DNA of 64,000 bases from Knufia peltigerae (taxonomy: Eukaryota; Ascomycota; Eurotiomycetes; Chaetothyriales; Trichomeriaceae): assembly GCA_030247855.1 (NCBI GenBank), contig JAPDRN010000167.1, positions 1-64,000 of the forward strand, written 5' to 3'. Shown piece after piece: positions 1-9,698 of the stretch; position 1 is the stretch's first letter, and each line of letters begins with the position of its first letter. Below the pieces are notes generated by a model. That model worked only from the letters and a program-made list of their open reading frames with translations. It did no database searches and had not been told where the DNA came from. The position numbers and the translations under genes were made by a program.

Positions 1-483
1 TACTTGTTGCGAGATGGTTCCAAACATCCGCTCTCCTGGGCAAACTTGAGAATTGATGTCTGGGCGACGTTTGGTCTAGCATGCAAAGAACCACCATGCT
101 GGGTACTCCCTCTCCCTCCCTCTCTGTTAGATGATATTCCAGACTCCATTTTGCCACGATACTTGTACAGATTCATGACAGCTCGTCCGTGTACCTCTGT
201 CCCCTGATCTAGTACCAGTAGCGAGCGGACCATGTCTTATCACACACAGACACACACTCATTCACTCACTCAGCTACGCGCGCTACAGCTAGGTGCGGGA
301 ACCGGGTACCGGGCACGAGGACTCGTTCGTCGTCGTCGATCTCTTAAAAGAGCCGCACATCTCTTTACGTGTTCTCCAGTTTGGTTCTATTGATGGTGGA
401 CATATGACCTTTTCGAGTACTCACTTACCCACCACTCTTTGTTCCTTCATTTAGAAGTTTTATTCATTCATTTGGTCGTTACA
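1..483. other. Upstream intergenic DNA, no gene seen
   Basis: No convincing coding region. A CA/CACT-rich low-complexity patch lies at about 241-272. The stretch just before the next ATG is T-rich and is probably promoter and 5' leader of the arylsulfotransferase-like gene that starts at 484. Confidence 0.6.
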
Positions 484-2699
484 ATGTTTTATCCATCTGT
501 TCTGTCACTCCTTTTGACACTGCCAATCTTATTTGCAGATGCTCGTACAAACAGGAAAAATAGCAAAAATGACCTGTGGACAGGCGCGGATCTGTTGTCG
601 TTTGTTTCGGTAAGCACACACAAAAAACAATCAAGAGGGCATTCTCACCTGGCAAGAATCTTTTTCAAAGAATGCTGTAGACGGCGTGTACAGATGTCCA
701 GGAACCCTAACAACAAAACAGCGGCCAGATATACGAGCACCTCGATGGAACGTCACCAAACATTATCCCGATTTGATCACTCCTGGATACTGGTTCGTGG
801 CACCATATACCAACTGGGTCACGGTGCCTGACCGGCTAGAGTACTTGCCGGCTCAGGTCGGACCGCACATCTATGACGGAGATGGAGTAAGGCATACTCT
901 AACACAGCCGATGTTTCTGCAGCTGATCTTTCGTGTAACAGAATCTCATCTGGAGTGGTGCGGCGTTGGCCCATAACCGCAACGCATTCGACTTTCGAAC
1001 CTTTGGAGTCAACGGCTCTACGCACCTCTCGTACGTCCTGCACTACAGTGACAGAAAGGGTGACGAAGAACAACATGGTGAAGGCGTCTACCTTGACTCC
1101 TCGTATCGAAGAAAGGGCAAAGTCACGCACAAAGTTGGCCGGGAATTCAACTTTCATGAATTCGACATTCGCGACGGCGGGAATTCTGCCCTGTTCATTT
1201 TCACAGATCCGACCATTAAAGAGGAACCCAGCACCGGTAAATCTGGCTGGGTGGCGCACGATTGCATCAAGGAAATCGATCTCCCGACGGGCGAAACCAA
1301 TTTCTGGTGGTGTCCTCTAGACAACGGCGTCCAGTTGAACGAGACCTACGACAAGATTCCCAACATGCAAGATATCAGTGAAGCTGGGCCGTGGGATTTT
1401 CTGTAAGTCTTTCGGATGGGGATACTGGAATTAGTCATTATTAGACAACTAACAAGGTCGTTTTACAGCCACGGCAACTCCATCGACAAGTTCGAGGACG
1501 GCGATTATTTGTACTCTGGTCGACATGTCAACACGATATATCGAATCAACCACACCGACAAATCGGTTGTGTGGAGGTTGGGTGGGAAATTGTCTGATTT
1601 TAAAATGGACTTCAACTTTTCCTCTCAACATCACGCATTGGTCCAGTCGGATGATGGATCAAAAGTGAGATTGACTTTTCTCGACAACGCTGCGGACGAT
1701 CTGAACAGACAGCCCAAGACTTCAAAGACTTCCTCGGCGAAACTGGTCGAGTTGGACACCGATACCATGACTGCAACGGTGAGATTATTGTTTTTATCCG
1801 ATCTGAAGGTATTATGGGTTATGTTGCTGATACTGAAATCATAGCTGGTCGACGCATGGTATCGTCCCGATGGGAAACTCAGCGACAAGCGTGGGAATGT
1901 GAACACGATGCCCAACGGCAACATTTTTGTGGCGTGGAGCGAGCGCGGGTACATGACCGAGCACACTGCCATGGGGGACGACAAGAAGCTGGTCCTCGAG
2001 GCCAAATTCACCTCGAATCGGTTCTCGACTTACCGGGCGTTCAAGGCGAACTTTACCGGAAGCCCGATCGAGCGGCCGGTCGTCAAGGCATTCGCGACGC
2101 AGTCGGAAAGCGATGCTTCGTACTCGATGACCACGTTCTACGTCAGCTGGAACGGGGCCACCGAAGTCAAGAGGTGGGAGTTTTTTGGCTCCCACAATGA
2201 GGATGCGAGTGAGTTTGAGTACATTGGGACGACGGACAGGACCGGATTCGAGACCACATTTTCCGAGAAGGGCTTGTGGACGCACGTATACGCAAAGGCA
2301 CTTGCAGAAGATGGGGAGACTCTCGATTCGAGCAACATCGAGCAATGCTCCGCTTGGCCTGGATCGCCCCCGCTCAAGATGAACTCACAGACTGGAGGGA
2401 CGATGACACATGCTTCGAGTGACCCAAGTGCCGCAAATGTCGCAAGTACCACGGGTACAGCGAGTTCATCGCGCGTCTCAAAGGTCTCAAAGGTTTCAAA
2501 GACATCTGCTTCTGCAATGGCAAAGACATGGGCAGATCAAGCCAAACAGAATCCCGTGGCGCTGTGGGTGTTTGTGTTTATGCTGGGACTACAAGTCGTG
2601 GTGGTGGTTGCCATGTCTCGATGTTACCGCCGTATCCGTCGGACTACTTGGAAAGAGGATCAAGTCGAATTGCTGTCCAAGAGAGACTTTACGGATTGA
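484..2699 (+). CDS. Arylsulfotransferase (ASST)-family protein, secreted and membrane-anchored
   Basis: Five exons give 655 aa: 484-609, 671-886, 942-1402, 1469-1778 and 1845-2699; all introns are 55-66 bp with GT-AG ends. Residues 1-18 look like a signal peptide (FYPSVLSLLLTLPILFADA). The body has features of fungal ASST-fold proteins: RPDIRAPRWN, PGYWFVAP, GPHIYDGDG, NLIWSG, GWVAHDCIKEID, and the HHAL motif near the family's conserved His region. A Ser/Thr/Lys-rich linker precedes a C-terminal membrane segment at about residues 607-628, followed by a basic cytoplasmic tail. I infer an extracytoplasmic beta-propeller on a single-pass anchor. The bacterial relatives transfer sulfate between phenols; the substrate of the fungal proteins is not evident here. 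The start was chosen because it gives the signal peptide and keeps frame through exon 2. Confidence 0.85.
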
Positions 2700-4098
2700 A
2701 AATACACAAAACGTTTCGTGAAGCGATTTTAGTTTCGGCGTTACGCAGGAAGCAATGAATATGATCTTTATTGTCTGCACTTATGTTACTTGGCTTGCCT
2801 TGGAGAAAAGGAGATACGTGTATACATATACAGCTATGGATATGTTGATCTTACGGTCCATACAGCCGATATGAGTACCTAAGTACATGTGTACTCCGCG
2901 CAATATGAATAGGTACGTACTAAATACTCCGTACCGCGTTCCACTTGAGGCCTTGGCTTGTTTGGAGTAACGAATCCATTGGTATGGATGACAGGGGTGA
3001 TATTCAGCTACTCCGTACTTTACAAGTCATCAGTCAGTACTGCGTACAAGGACCGGCATAACAAGGAGTCTCTCCGTGGGGTATTCATCATTTTCATTTT
3101 CATTACTCCGGCTATGATGATTTCTCTTTCTCCAGTTGGTTCCCCCAACTCTTTCTCATTAAAAAACCGCCAAGCTATCCCTAGTCCTTTCGCAGGTATG
3201 GGAATCATTGTCAGGCGCCTGATGTCTCCGCCGGCCATACACCGACGCTCGTCCATCCATCTCCAACTTCGTTGTCATGATGCCAAAACTTATTCTAAAA
3301 GGCGACAAAGATCACCGCTCAATCACCGGTCGGCTATGCATCCTCGACTATTTCCTTCAAACGAAGATCACTCGACTCGTCCCTACAATACCGAGTTGAA
3401 TCTTGGCGTACGTCGATTCGCTCGACAATACTCCGTACACTACTACTCCTTCGCATGCATTAACTCCCCTGCGAAACCATGGCCAGGGATGCTACGGAGT
3501 AGAGCTCGCGCCACTCATACCTCCCTACTCATCACCCTCGGCAATGAGGTGGCATCTGTTGCCCTGTAAGGGAATAGGTTTATCCATTTTTGCGGGGGAA
3601 AGAGAGAGAGAAACCAATGTGCCCTGATGATCCCTCTGCATGTACCCGTACACGGCACATGGCTGGTGCGTGCTCGCTCGCTCGCTCCCCTATTGTACCA
3701 GGGTGGTGGCAACACGCGCGCAACGCAGGGGGGAAAAGAGAGAAAAGGTTCTAACCACGGAGTAGAGAGCTCGGTAAAGCTGTAATGCCATCTACCGGGA
3801 CTTTTTCTCGAAAGGTGAGATTACACACACACATTTGGGGGAGCATACAAAAAGAAACTGTTCAAGCTGCTGGGACTTTATAGAGTCGAGGTGTCTCTTC
3901 TACCCCCATCTCTCTTTATCCCTCTCTCTCGCATCACTTTTGTCGTTGACATTGGCCTCCCTTTTTGACCTTGTGTTCCCCCCGGACTACGCATGCGGGT
4001 GTGAGGAGTTCCTAAGCTATTCTTCGAAAAAGAACATCCTTTCCCTCTCTCTGCGTCTGCCTCGTTTTGTAACTCACAGTCGCGACAACTCGATAACC
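2700..4098. other. 1.4-kb intergenic region with four copies of TACGGAGTA
   Basis: Only short unconvincing open frames occur here. It has four exact copies of the 9-mer TACGGAGTA or its complement (2925, 3009, 3429, 3493) and one near-match at 3757. The last 250 bp is rich in CT runs on the + strand (about 3893-3950), typical of a fungal promoter and leader, and probably drives the MFS gene at 4099. Confidence 0.6.
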
Positions 4099-5994
4099 AT
4101 GGACATCGAGCACGTCGGGGACGAAAAGTCCAACAACAACAACAGGGACTCTGTGGCCCACAGAGACAAAGTTGGTCTCTTGGATGCCTCGGACCCCATT
4201 CAACCCTCTTCGCCTAGCACATTCTCAGAGGAGAAACCTACAGTCATCACGGCCGAAACCGTCAACAACGGTGGTGAAGAAGGAGCCCACAACGCCGTCG
4301 ACAAGCCTTATGATCCGAACCTGGCACCTCGATATTCCCAGAAAGAAGAAGATGTGGTGATTCGTAAGCTCGACTGGCACTTGATGCCTTTGATTTTTGT
4401 CTTGTACAGTCTTTCTGTGCTCGACCGGTCGAATTTAGGCAATGCCCGTATTTCCGGCATGGAAGACGATATCGATCTCACCGGTAATCGCTATGACTGG
4501 TTAGGAACGGCCTTTTATATTTCTTGTAAGTTTTTCCTTTCTCGTTTCTTTTTTTTTCCTTTGTCTCGTCCGGGCTACCCACTACATCCTGTCCACTCCC
4601 ATGTTTTAATCGTCCCCCATTCGATCCTTTACCAAGCCCTTTTGTTGGTGTCTTTGGCTGACACAATGTGCCCCCCCCCCCTTCAAGACATCCTCTCCCA
4701 GTGGACGCAGATGGGTTGGAAGGCCTTCCCGCCTCACCGCTGGGTCGCCTTCGCGGTCTTTGGGTGGGGCGTCGTCTCGACCCTCCAGGCGGCGTGTTCC
4801 TCCTGGGCCGGCGTCATGGTCTGCCGGGTGATCCTGGCCATCTTCGAGGCGTCCTTCGGCCCCGGCGTGCCGGGTTACCTGTCCTACTTTTACCCCCGCG
4901 AGAAGTTGGGCCTGAGGACGGGCATCTTCCTGTCCGGCTCGGCGGCGGCCAACGCCTACGGCTCGGCCCTGGCGTACGGCATCGCCCAGGCCAAGGGCAG
5001 CATCGGCCCCTGGAGGATCTTGTTCATCGTCGAGGGGGTGCCGACCTGCCTCCTCGCCTTCGTCGCCTGGTACTGGCTGCCCGACTCCCCCCACGACGTC
5101 AAGTTTCTGAGTGGGCGGGAAAAGGAGATTTCCATCGACCTGAGTCTGAGGCAACCCGGTGACCGCACGGGCAAAAAGGGGCTACAGTGGAAGCAGGTCC
5201 TGGGCGGATTGTTGGATTATAGATGTGAGTCGTTTTTGTTTTTTTTTCTGTTCCCTTTGGATTCAATCTCGACCTCCCTCCTCACCGAATTGGAGAGCTA
5301 GTTTTGGAATGAAGAAAATACTGACAATGACTTTTCAAAAAATCGTACAGCGTACCTCCCGCCGCTCATGTACTTTGGCTGCAACGTCTGCTTCGCGTCC
5401 CTCCCCCTCTTCGTCCCGACCATCATCTCGGAGATGGGGGCCTTCAGCACCATCCAGTCCAACGGCCTGTCCGCGCCCCCCTACGTGTTTTGCTTCCTCG
5501 CCATCTGCGGCTGCGCCTGGTGGTCGGACCGGGTCGGCTACCGGGGCCCCTTTGTCGTCGTCCCCGCCCTCCTGGCGGCCGTGGGTTACATCATCCTGGG
5601 CACCACGACGGGCGTGGGCCCGCGGTACTTTGGCCTGTTCCTGGCGGTCCTGATCTTCGTCAGCGTCGCCATGGTCCTCACCTGGGTGGGCAACACCCAC
5701 GCGACCGAGAGCAAGAGGTTCGTGGCCCTGGCCATCCTGGCCACCGGAGGTCAATGCGGTCCGGTGCTGGGCACCAACATCTTCCCCAAAAGCGAAGGCC
5801 CTTATTACCGCAAAGGCATGTGGGTCAGTTGCGGCGCCTGCCTCTTGGTCGTCGTCACGGGTTGCATGCAGATGGCACTCTTGTGGAGGGAAAATAAAAA
5901 GAGGGACGCCAAGTACGGCAGGGACAGGGAGACGGTCCATCTGGAAGAACCGGACGAGTACGGCAACGACAAACAATTCCGGTACATGATTTGA
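4099..5994 (+). CDS. MFS permease, anion:cation symporter (Dal5/Tna1-like) family
   Basis: Three exons (4099-4525, 4688-5224, 5351-5994) encode 535 aa. A hydrophilic N-terminal tail of about 85 residues precedes the membrane region, which opens with RKLDWHLMPLIFVLYSLSVLDRSN-type sequence, the start of fungal Dal5/allantoate-type permeases. The MFS GRxG-equivalent region, a loop ending WLPDSPHD, and a second bundle (AYLPPLMYFGCNVC onwards) follow; about 12 membrane segments are expected. The family moves small organic anions or vitamins (allantoate, nicotinate, pantothenate, tartrate) with protons across the plasma membrane; the substrate cannot be told. The join YIS|YILSQW fixes intron 1, whose acceptor is AAG after an 11-C run at 4671-4681. 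Exons 2 and 3 are very GC-rich at third positions. Confidence 0.88.
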
Positions 5995-6007
5995 AAGTGA
6001 CCCAGGA

Positions 6008-6042
<35 letters not shown>

Positions 6043-6790
6043 CGAAACAAAATACTCTGGTCGTTCCCCCAGAGGAGCTCAAGGAGCTACCTCGTATACG
6101 AGACTTGTCCTTTTTTTGTCACAAATGTCAAACCAGTCAACAAAAAGGCCTCACGAGCATTAGTACAAAAACTTGACGATAGGTTTTTTTGACAATTACA
6201 ATGACTACTACAAGGTACTCTGGATTGTGTCGAGACTCGGTCTGGATTATTTACTTGGTTGTGACCAAGCCAGAACAAGAAAGAAGGTAGACTACACACC
6301 CCGCCCCCCCGGTAGCTGTCCGTCGTGGTGGCTGAGCGACATGGATATACGTACAGAGTAGGGCCCCAACAGGAATAAACATTTCTCTAGACTGTACCGA
6401 GAAAGGAGTGTAGTACAACCTTTATACAAAGTTCATGAATACCGCAGGCAGTGTTTTTCCGTCATAGACATCTACCGACCTTTCTTTGCAAAACCTTCGA
6501 AACGGTACCACGGCTACGAGTACACAAAAGTATCCAGATCACATTAGATCCAGGACGTGCAAAGATCGTCGTCGTGGTTGGAGTCTTTATCTTCATGAAT
6601 TTTGCAAGCCAATCTAGCTCGCGCCCAATGTACATATTTACAAAGCTCTCACGAGAAAGCATTCCCGCAGCAAACGCCTGATCCCAATGCCCGTAGAGTA
6701 GATAAGGCAGGTATGTAGTCATGCCCGTAAGAATCCCTCGCTCAAGGCGCGCGCATAAATGAACAACGCACTCCACATACGGAGTAGCAT
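5995..6790. other. Convergent intergenic region with a GA microsatellite
   Basis: Lies between the 3' ends of the MFS gene and the mannosyltransferase gene. Holds a (GA)n tract right after the MFS stop and a TACGGAGTA copy at 6778-6786, only 4 bp from the mannosyltransferase stop. No coding signal seen. Confidence 0.6.
6010..6039. repeat. (GA)n microsatellite, 30 bp
   Basis: About 15 uninterrupted GA units, 16 bp after the stop codon of the MFS permease gene, therefore probably in its 3' untranslated region. Confidence 0.95.
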
Positions 6791-8059
6791 TCACCCAGTT
6801 CCGACATACTTGAACCAGAGCGGTCGGCAATCTTCTCGTTGCAACCATGATTCACCGGCGTAGAACTGTCCTGCCTCACAGCCACGGCATTTTGGAGAAT
6901 TGGGACAGTTGTAAAATGGGATGTGGTTGTATCCGATATCCTTGAACCTGCAAATATTAATCAGTTATAACGTCTTTCTCACAAAGCAACCCGGATTTCC
7001 TTACCAATGAATCTTGCTGGAGTCTTCGAATAGTCCCAAAGCAATACTGTGCACTGGCGCATCTCCCCATCTTTCGTAGAAGAATCCACCCGACCTGTCT
7101 AGATGTGTAAAGTAGTCTTCATACACTTGTCCCCGCCAGAAGGAAAGGTCTGCAATCTCGAAATTAGACCAAAAGTGACATGTGCTGTAGCCATGAGCTT
7201 TCACATTGTGCTCTGGTCTTCTTTCGTTGTCGGTCAACCATTGCATGGCGTTGTTCTTGTGCAGATATTCGGGATGCGAGGCCAGAAACTTGATGGTTTC
7301 CGGCCAAAGTGAAGGGATGGATTCGGGCGAATCGAACAAGTTGATGTTGAACCCGTAGGTCTTGTTGTGGTCCTGCATGTAACGAAAGACATCGTAGTCG
7401 ACGTCACAGAAGAACTTGACCTTTGGCTCCACGCGCCAATAGTACTGCGTGTGCTCGAGGGCAGGATGCCGATAAAACATGCCGCTGTTCCACCGACACA
7501 TTTGGTGGTATGAGATCTTGCCCGCGTATTGTACGTCGTTCTCTTTCAGGATCTTGGCAGACTCGTCAAACAGTTCCTTGCTGACCCACGAGGGCATCTC
7601 CCAGTGCTCTTTGGGGATGAGGTGGTAGAAGCATTTCGCCTTGGTCACCTCTTGGGTCTTTTTCTTGAATTCGTCGGTGAACGGGACGTCGTTGAAAAAG
7701 GTCCAGGGGTAGTTGAATTTGTGGTTCCACGTCTCTTCGAGCTGTCTCATGGTAGGAAGTAGTTCGGAGAGTTCTTCGTTTCGGACGAGGGAAAGGAGGG
7801 TGGCGTTGATCCGCGCAGACTTGGGACTGTCGGGAGAGTAGTCGTGGTCGGTATGTCTCCAGAGAAGGCCGTCCGGCTCACCGACCGGGTCGAGGAGCGG
7901 ATCACGCTCCATGTTACTGATCTTCCCGCCATTGCCTTCGACAGGACCGGTGTTTGGCGGAGTGAGGTTGGGTGTCGGGCGCAAGTACTGAAAGACGAGG
8001 AAGAAGAGCAATATGACGGACAGTGCCCCCAGATACCTGACGGGTCGAGCGACTGCCAT
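6791..8059 (-). CDS. GT15 alpha-1,2-mannosyltransferase (KTR/MNT1 family)
   Basis: Two exons, 7005-8059 and 6791-6947, encode 403 aa; the 57-bp intron splits the Trp codon in KIHW. Type II Golgi membrane protein: short N-terminal cytoplasmic tail, signal-anchor at about residues 8-26 (YLGALSVILLFFLVFQYL), stem, then the GT15 catalytic domain. Family features seen: NEELSELLPTMRQLEETWN, FNDVPFTDEFK, YAGKISYHQMCRW, FFYRWRVEPKVKF-type core with CDVDYDVF (Mn/GDP-mannose site region), YGFNINLFDSPESIPSLW, CHFWSNFEIADLSFWRG, and the C-terminal cysteine block GYNHIPFYNCPNSPKCRGC. The family extends O-linked and N-linked mannan in the Golgi. Without the second exon the protein would lack the conserved cysteine-rich end. 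Divergent from the pICln-like gene. Confidence 0.93.
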
Positions 8060-8517
8060 TGCGCTGAGAGAGGGTCGGGATCATCCGTAGGCCATTGACG
8101 TCCAGTGTATTGTCGGTGGAAGGAACGATAGTGGTGTATGAGATGTGTAGGACGGAGGAAGCAAACTTGTCCACTGCGATTTCAATTCATTTCAACCTCC
8201 ATGTGAATCGAAACGACGCCGACTGCGCCGTTGACCTCGAATTGCGCGGCCTAAACGAAATAATCGTCACTAAGTGACACTAAAACGGCCACTAATGCAA
8301 CTTTATTGCTTGCCACTAATTCATTCGCTAAGAGGCTGATTTTCTCCGCCAAAATTCGTCAATGGATGCTGGAGGCGCAGAAGAGACAGAAACAGAAACA
8401 TCTTTCTCGCGTTCAACTTTTTCTCGAGTACTTGTTGCACAACTACACGTTGACACATCACTATCGGACCAGAACTCTGAACGTATCACAACTCGAGACA
8501 CCTATCCTCTTGCCGTC
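8060..8517. promoter_or_regulatory. Shared divergent promoter, mannosyltransferase and pICln-like genes
   Basis: 458 bp between two divergent start codons. The open frame upstream of 8518 extends to 8362, but the family-like sequence begins only at 8518. I see no clear TATA box. Confidence 0.5.
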
Positions 8518-9507
8518 ATGGAAGTACTCACAGAGCAGCCCAAAACCTCGACCTTCACCCCACTTGCCGAGCATCAAGCAACCACACCAGCCTCGTTTTA
8601 CTCTGGTCCTCCGGTTCTTCACTATTACAGCGATCGCAGCAAGATCCTGATTCTACAACATGAGGTCGAGTCCCTCCCTGCCTTCGCTCCTCTACTCTCA
8701 AAGGCCCGGTCTGTTTCGGCATCACACTCCAATGGCACGGAAACCAACGGAGACACCAACGAGACGCAATCTCAAAAGGTCCTAGACAACGTCGATGTCT
8801 GGGTAGCGTCGGACAAGCTCTATCTGTTCTCAGCGTCTGCCAACTCGGGCGTCTCGATTCCATATCCTGCAATCTCCCTCCATGCGATACAGTCCCTCCC
8901 GGCACCTGACACTTCGGAACTGTCCTCCGATGCGCCTGCGCCGTCACAAGGAGTGTATATGCAACTGGTCACTTCGTCCGAAGAGACAGACGAGGAACCA
9001 GACTCGATATCCATCACCATAGTCCCTACCGCCTCTGGGCCTCCCGAACAGACCACGGGCGACAGCAATCCCGACCCAATTGCGACCGAAGACAAGCCTC
9101 TGCAGACACCGGTCACGGCCATGTTCAACGCGCTCTCAAATTGCTCCAACTTGCACCCAGACCCCGTGGAGCCCGGTGACGAGGAGGGAGACCAATACCA
9201 AAGCCATTTGTTCCAGACCGGCCTTGCCTTTCCCGGCGCGAGCGACGGTGGACTGCCACCCGCGATGCCAGGTAGCGGAGGTTGGATCACTGCCGAGAAC
9301 ATGCACGAATTCTTTGACGAGGAGGGCAATTGGATCGGCAAAGATGACGATGAGGAAGAACAACAAGATGTCGAGGAAGGAGCGGAAGGCGAGAACCTCG
9401 GCCCTGGTGCTGGGACGGTTCGTCCGAGACAGGAGGAGGACGGGGCGAATGGCAATGGCGAGGCTGCCGATGGCAACGAAGAAACAAAGTGGCAGAGGAC
9501 ATCGTGA
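8518..9507 (+). CDS. pICln/Lot5-like (Voldacs domain) protein
   Basis: Single exon, 329 aa. N-terminal half has a PH-like Voldacs domain: SFYSGPPVLHYYSDRSKILILQ-type strand, then VDVWVASDKLYLFSASANSGVSIPYPAISLHAIQSL and a YMQLVTS strand. A long acidic C-terminal region follows (DDDEEEQQDVEEGAEGE near residue 285), as in pICln proteins. Animal pICln chaperones Sm proteins for the methylosome and was first described through cell-swelling currents; in yeast Lot5 is a poorly characterised relative. A role in snRNP assembly is inferred from family only. The Met at 8518 is preferred over the in-frame Met at 8362 because the extra 52 residues are low-complexity Thr/Ser/Glu-rich and lie outside the domain. 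Confidence 0.8.
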   Translation: MEVLTEQPKTSTFTPLAEHQATTPASFYSGPPVLHYYSDRSKILILQHEVESLPAFAPLLSKARSVSASHSNGTETNGDTNETQSQKVLDNVDVWVASDKLYLFSASANSGVSIPYPAISLHAIQSLPAPDTSELSSDAPAPSQGVYMQLVTSSEETDEEPDSISITIVPTASGPPEQTTGDSNPDPIATEDKPLQTPVTAMFNALSNCSNLHPDPVEPGDEEGDQYQSHLFQTGLAFPGASDGGLPPAMPGSGGWITAENMHEFFDEEGNWIGKDDDEEEQQDVEEGAEGENLGPGAGTVRPRQEEDGANGNGEAADGNEETKWQRTS

Positions 9508-9698
9508 GGCGTATGTCATATCGCAAAAAATGTAGATGTTAGAACAAGAAAAAGGTCAAATGATACCCGTACAGTAGATCAGAGGCAGAAAAAGACGTAT
9601 TGTATCATTGTGCGTTGGTCGCGCCCGATGTCAAAAACCAAGGTCATTCGTGCCTATCTCCCGACTTTCGTACCGTATGCAAGTGCTGGTGATGTGGG

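Noticed and set aside
2958..3569. 203-codon open frame between the ASST and MFS genes
   Set aside because: Composition is not protein-like, it crosses several TACGGAGTA copies, and no motif or splice structure supports it.
8362..8517. N-terminal extension of the pICln-like protein
   Set aside because: Extra residues are low-complexity and precede the family start; treated as 5' leader.
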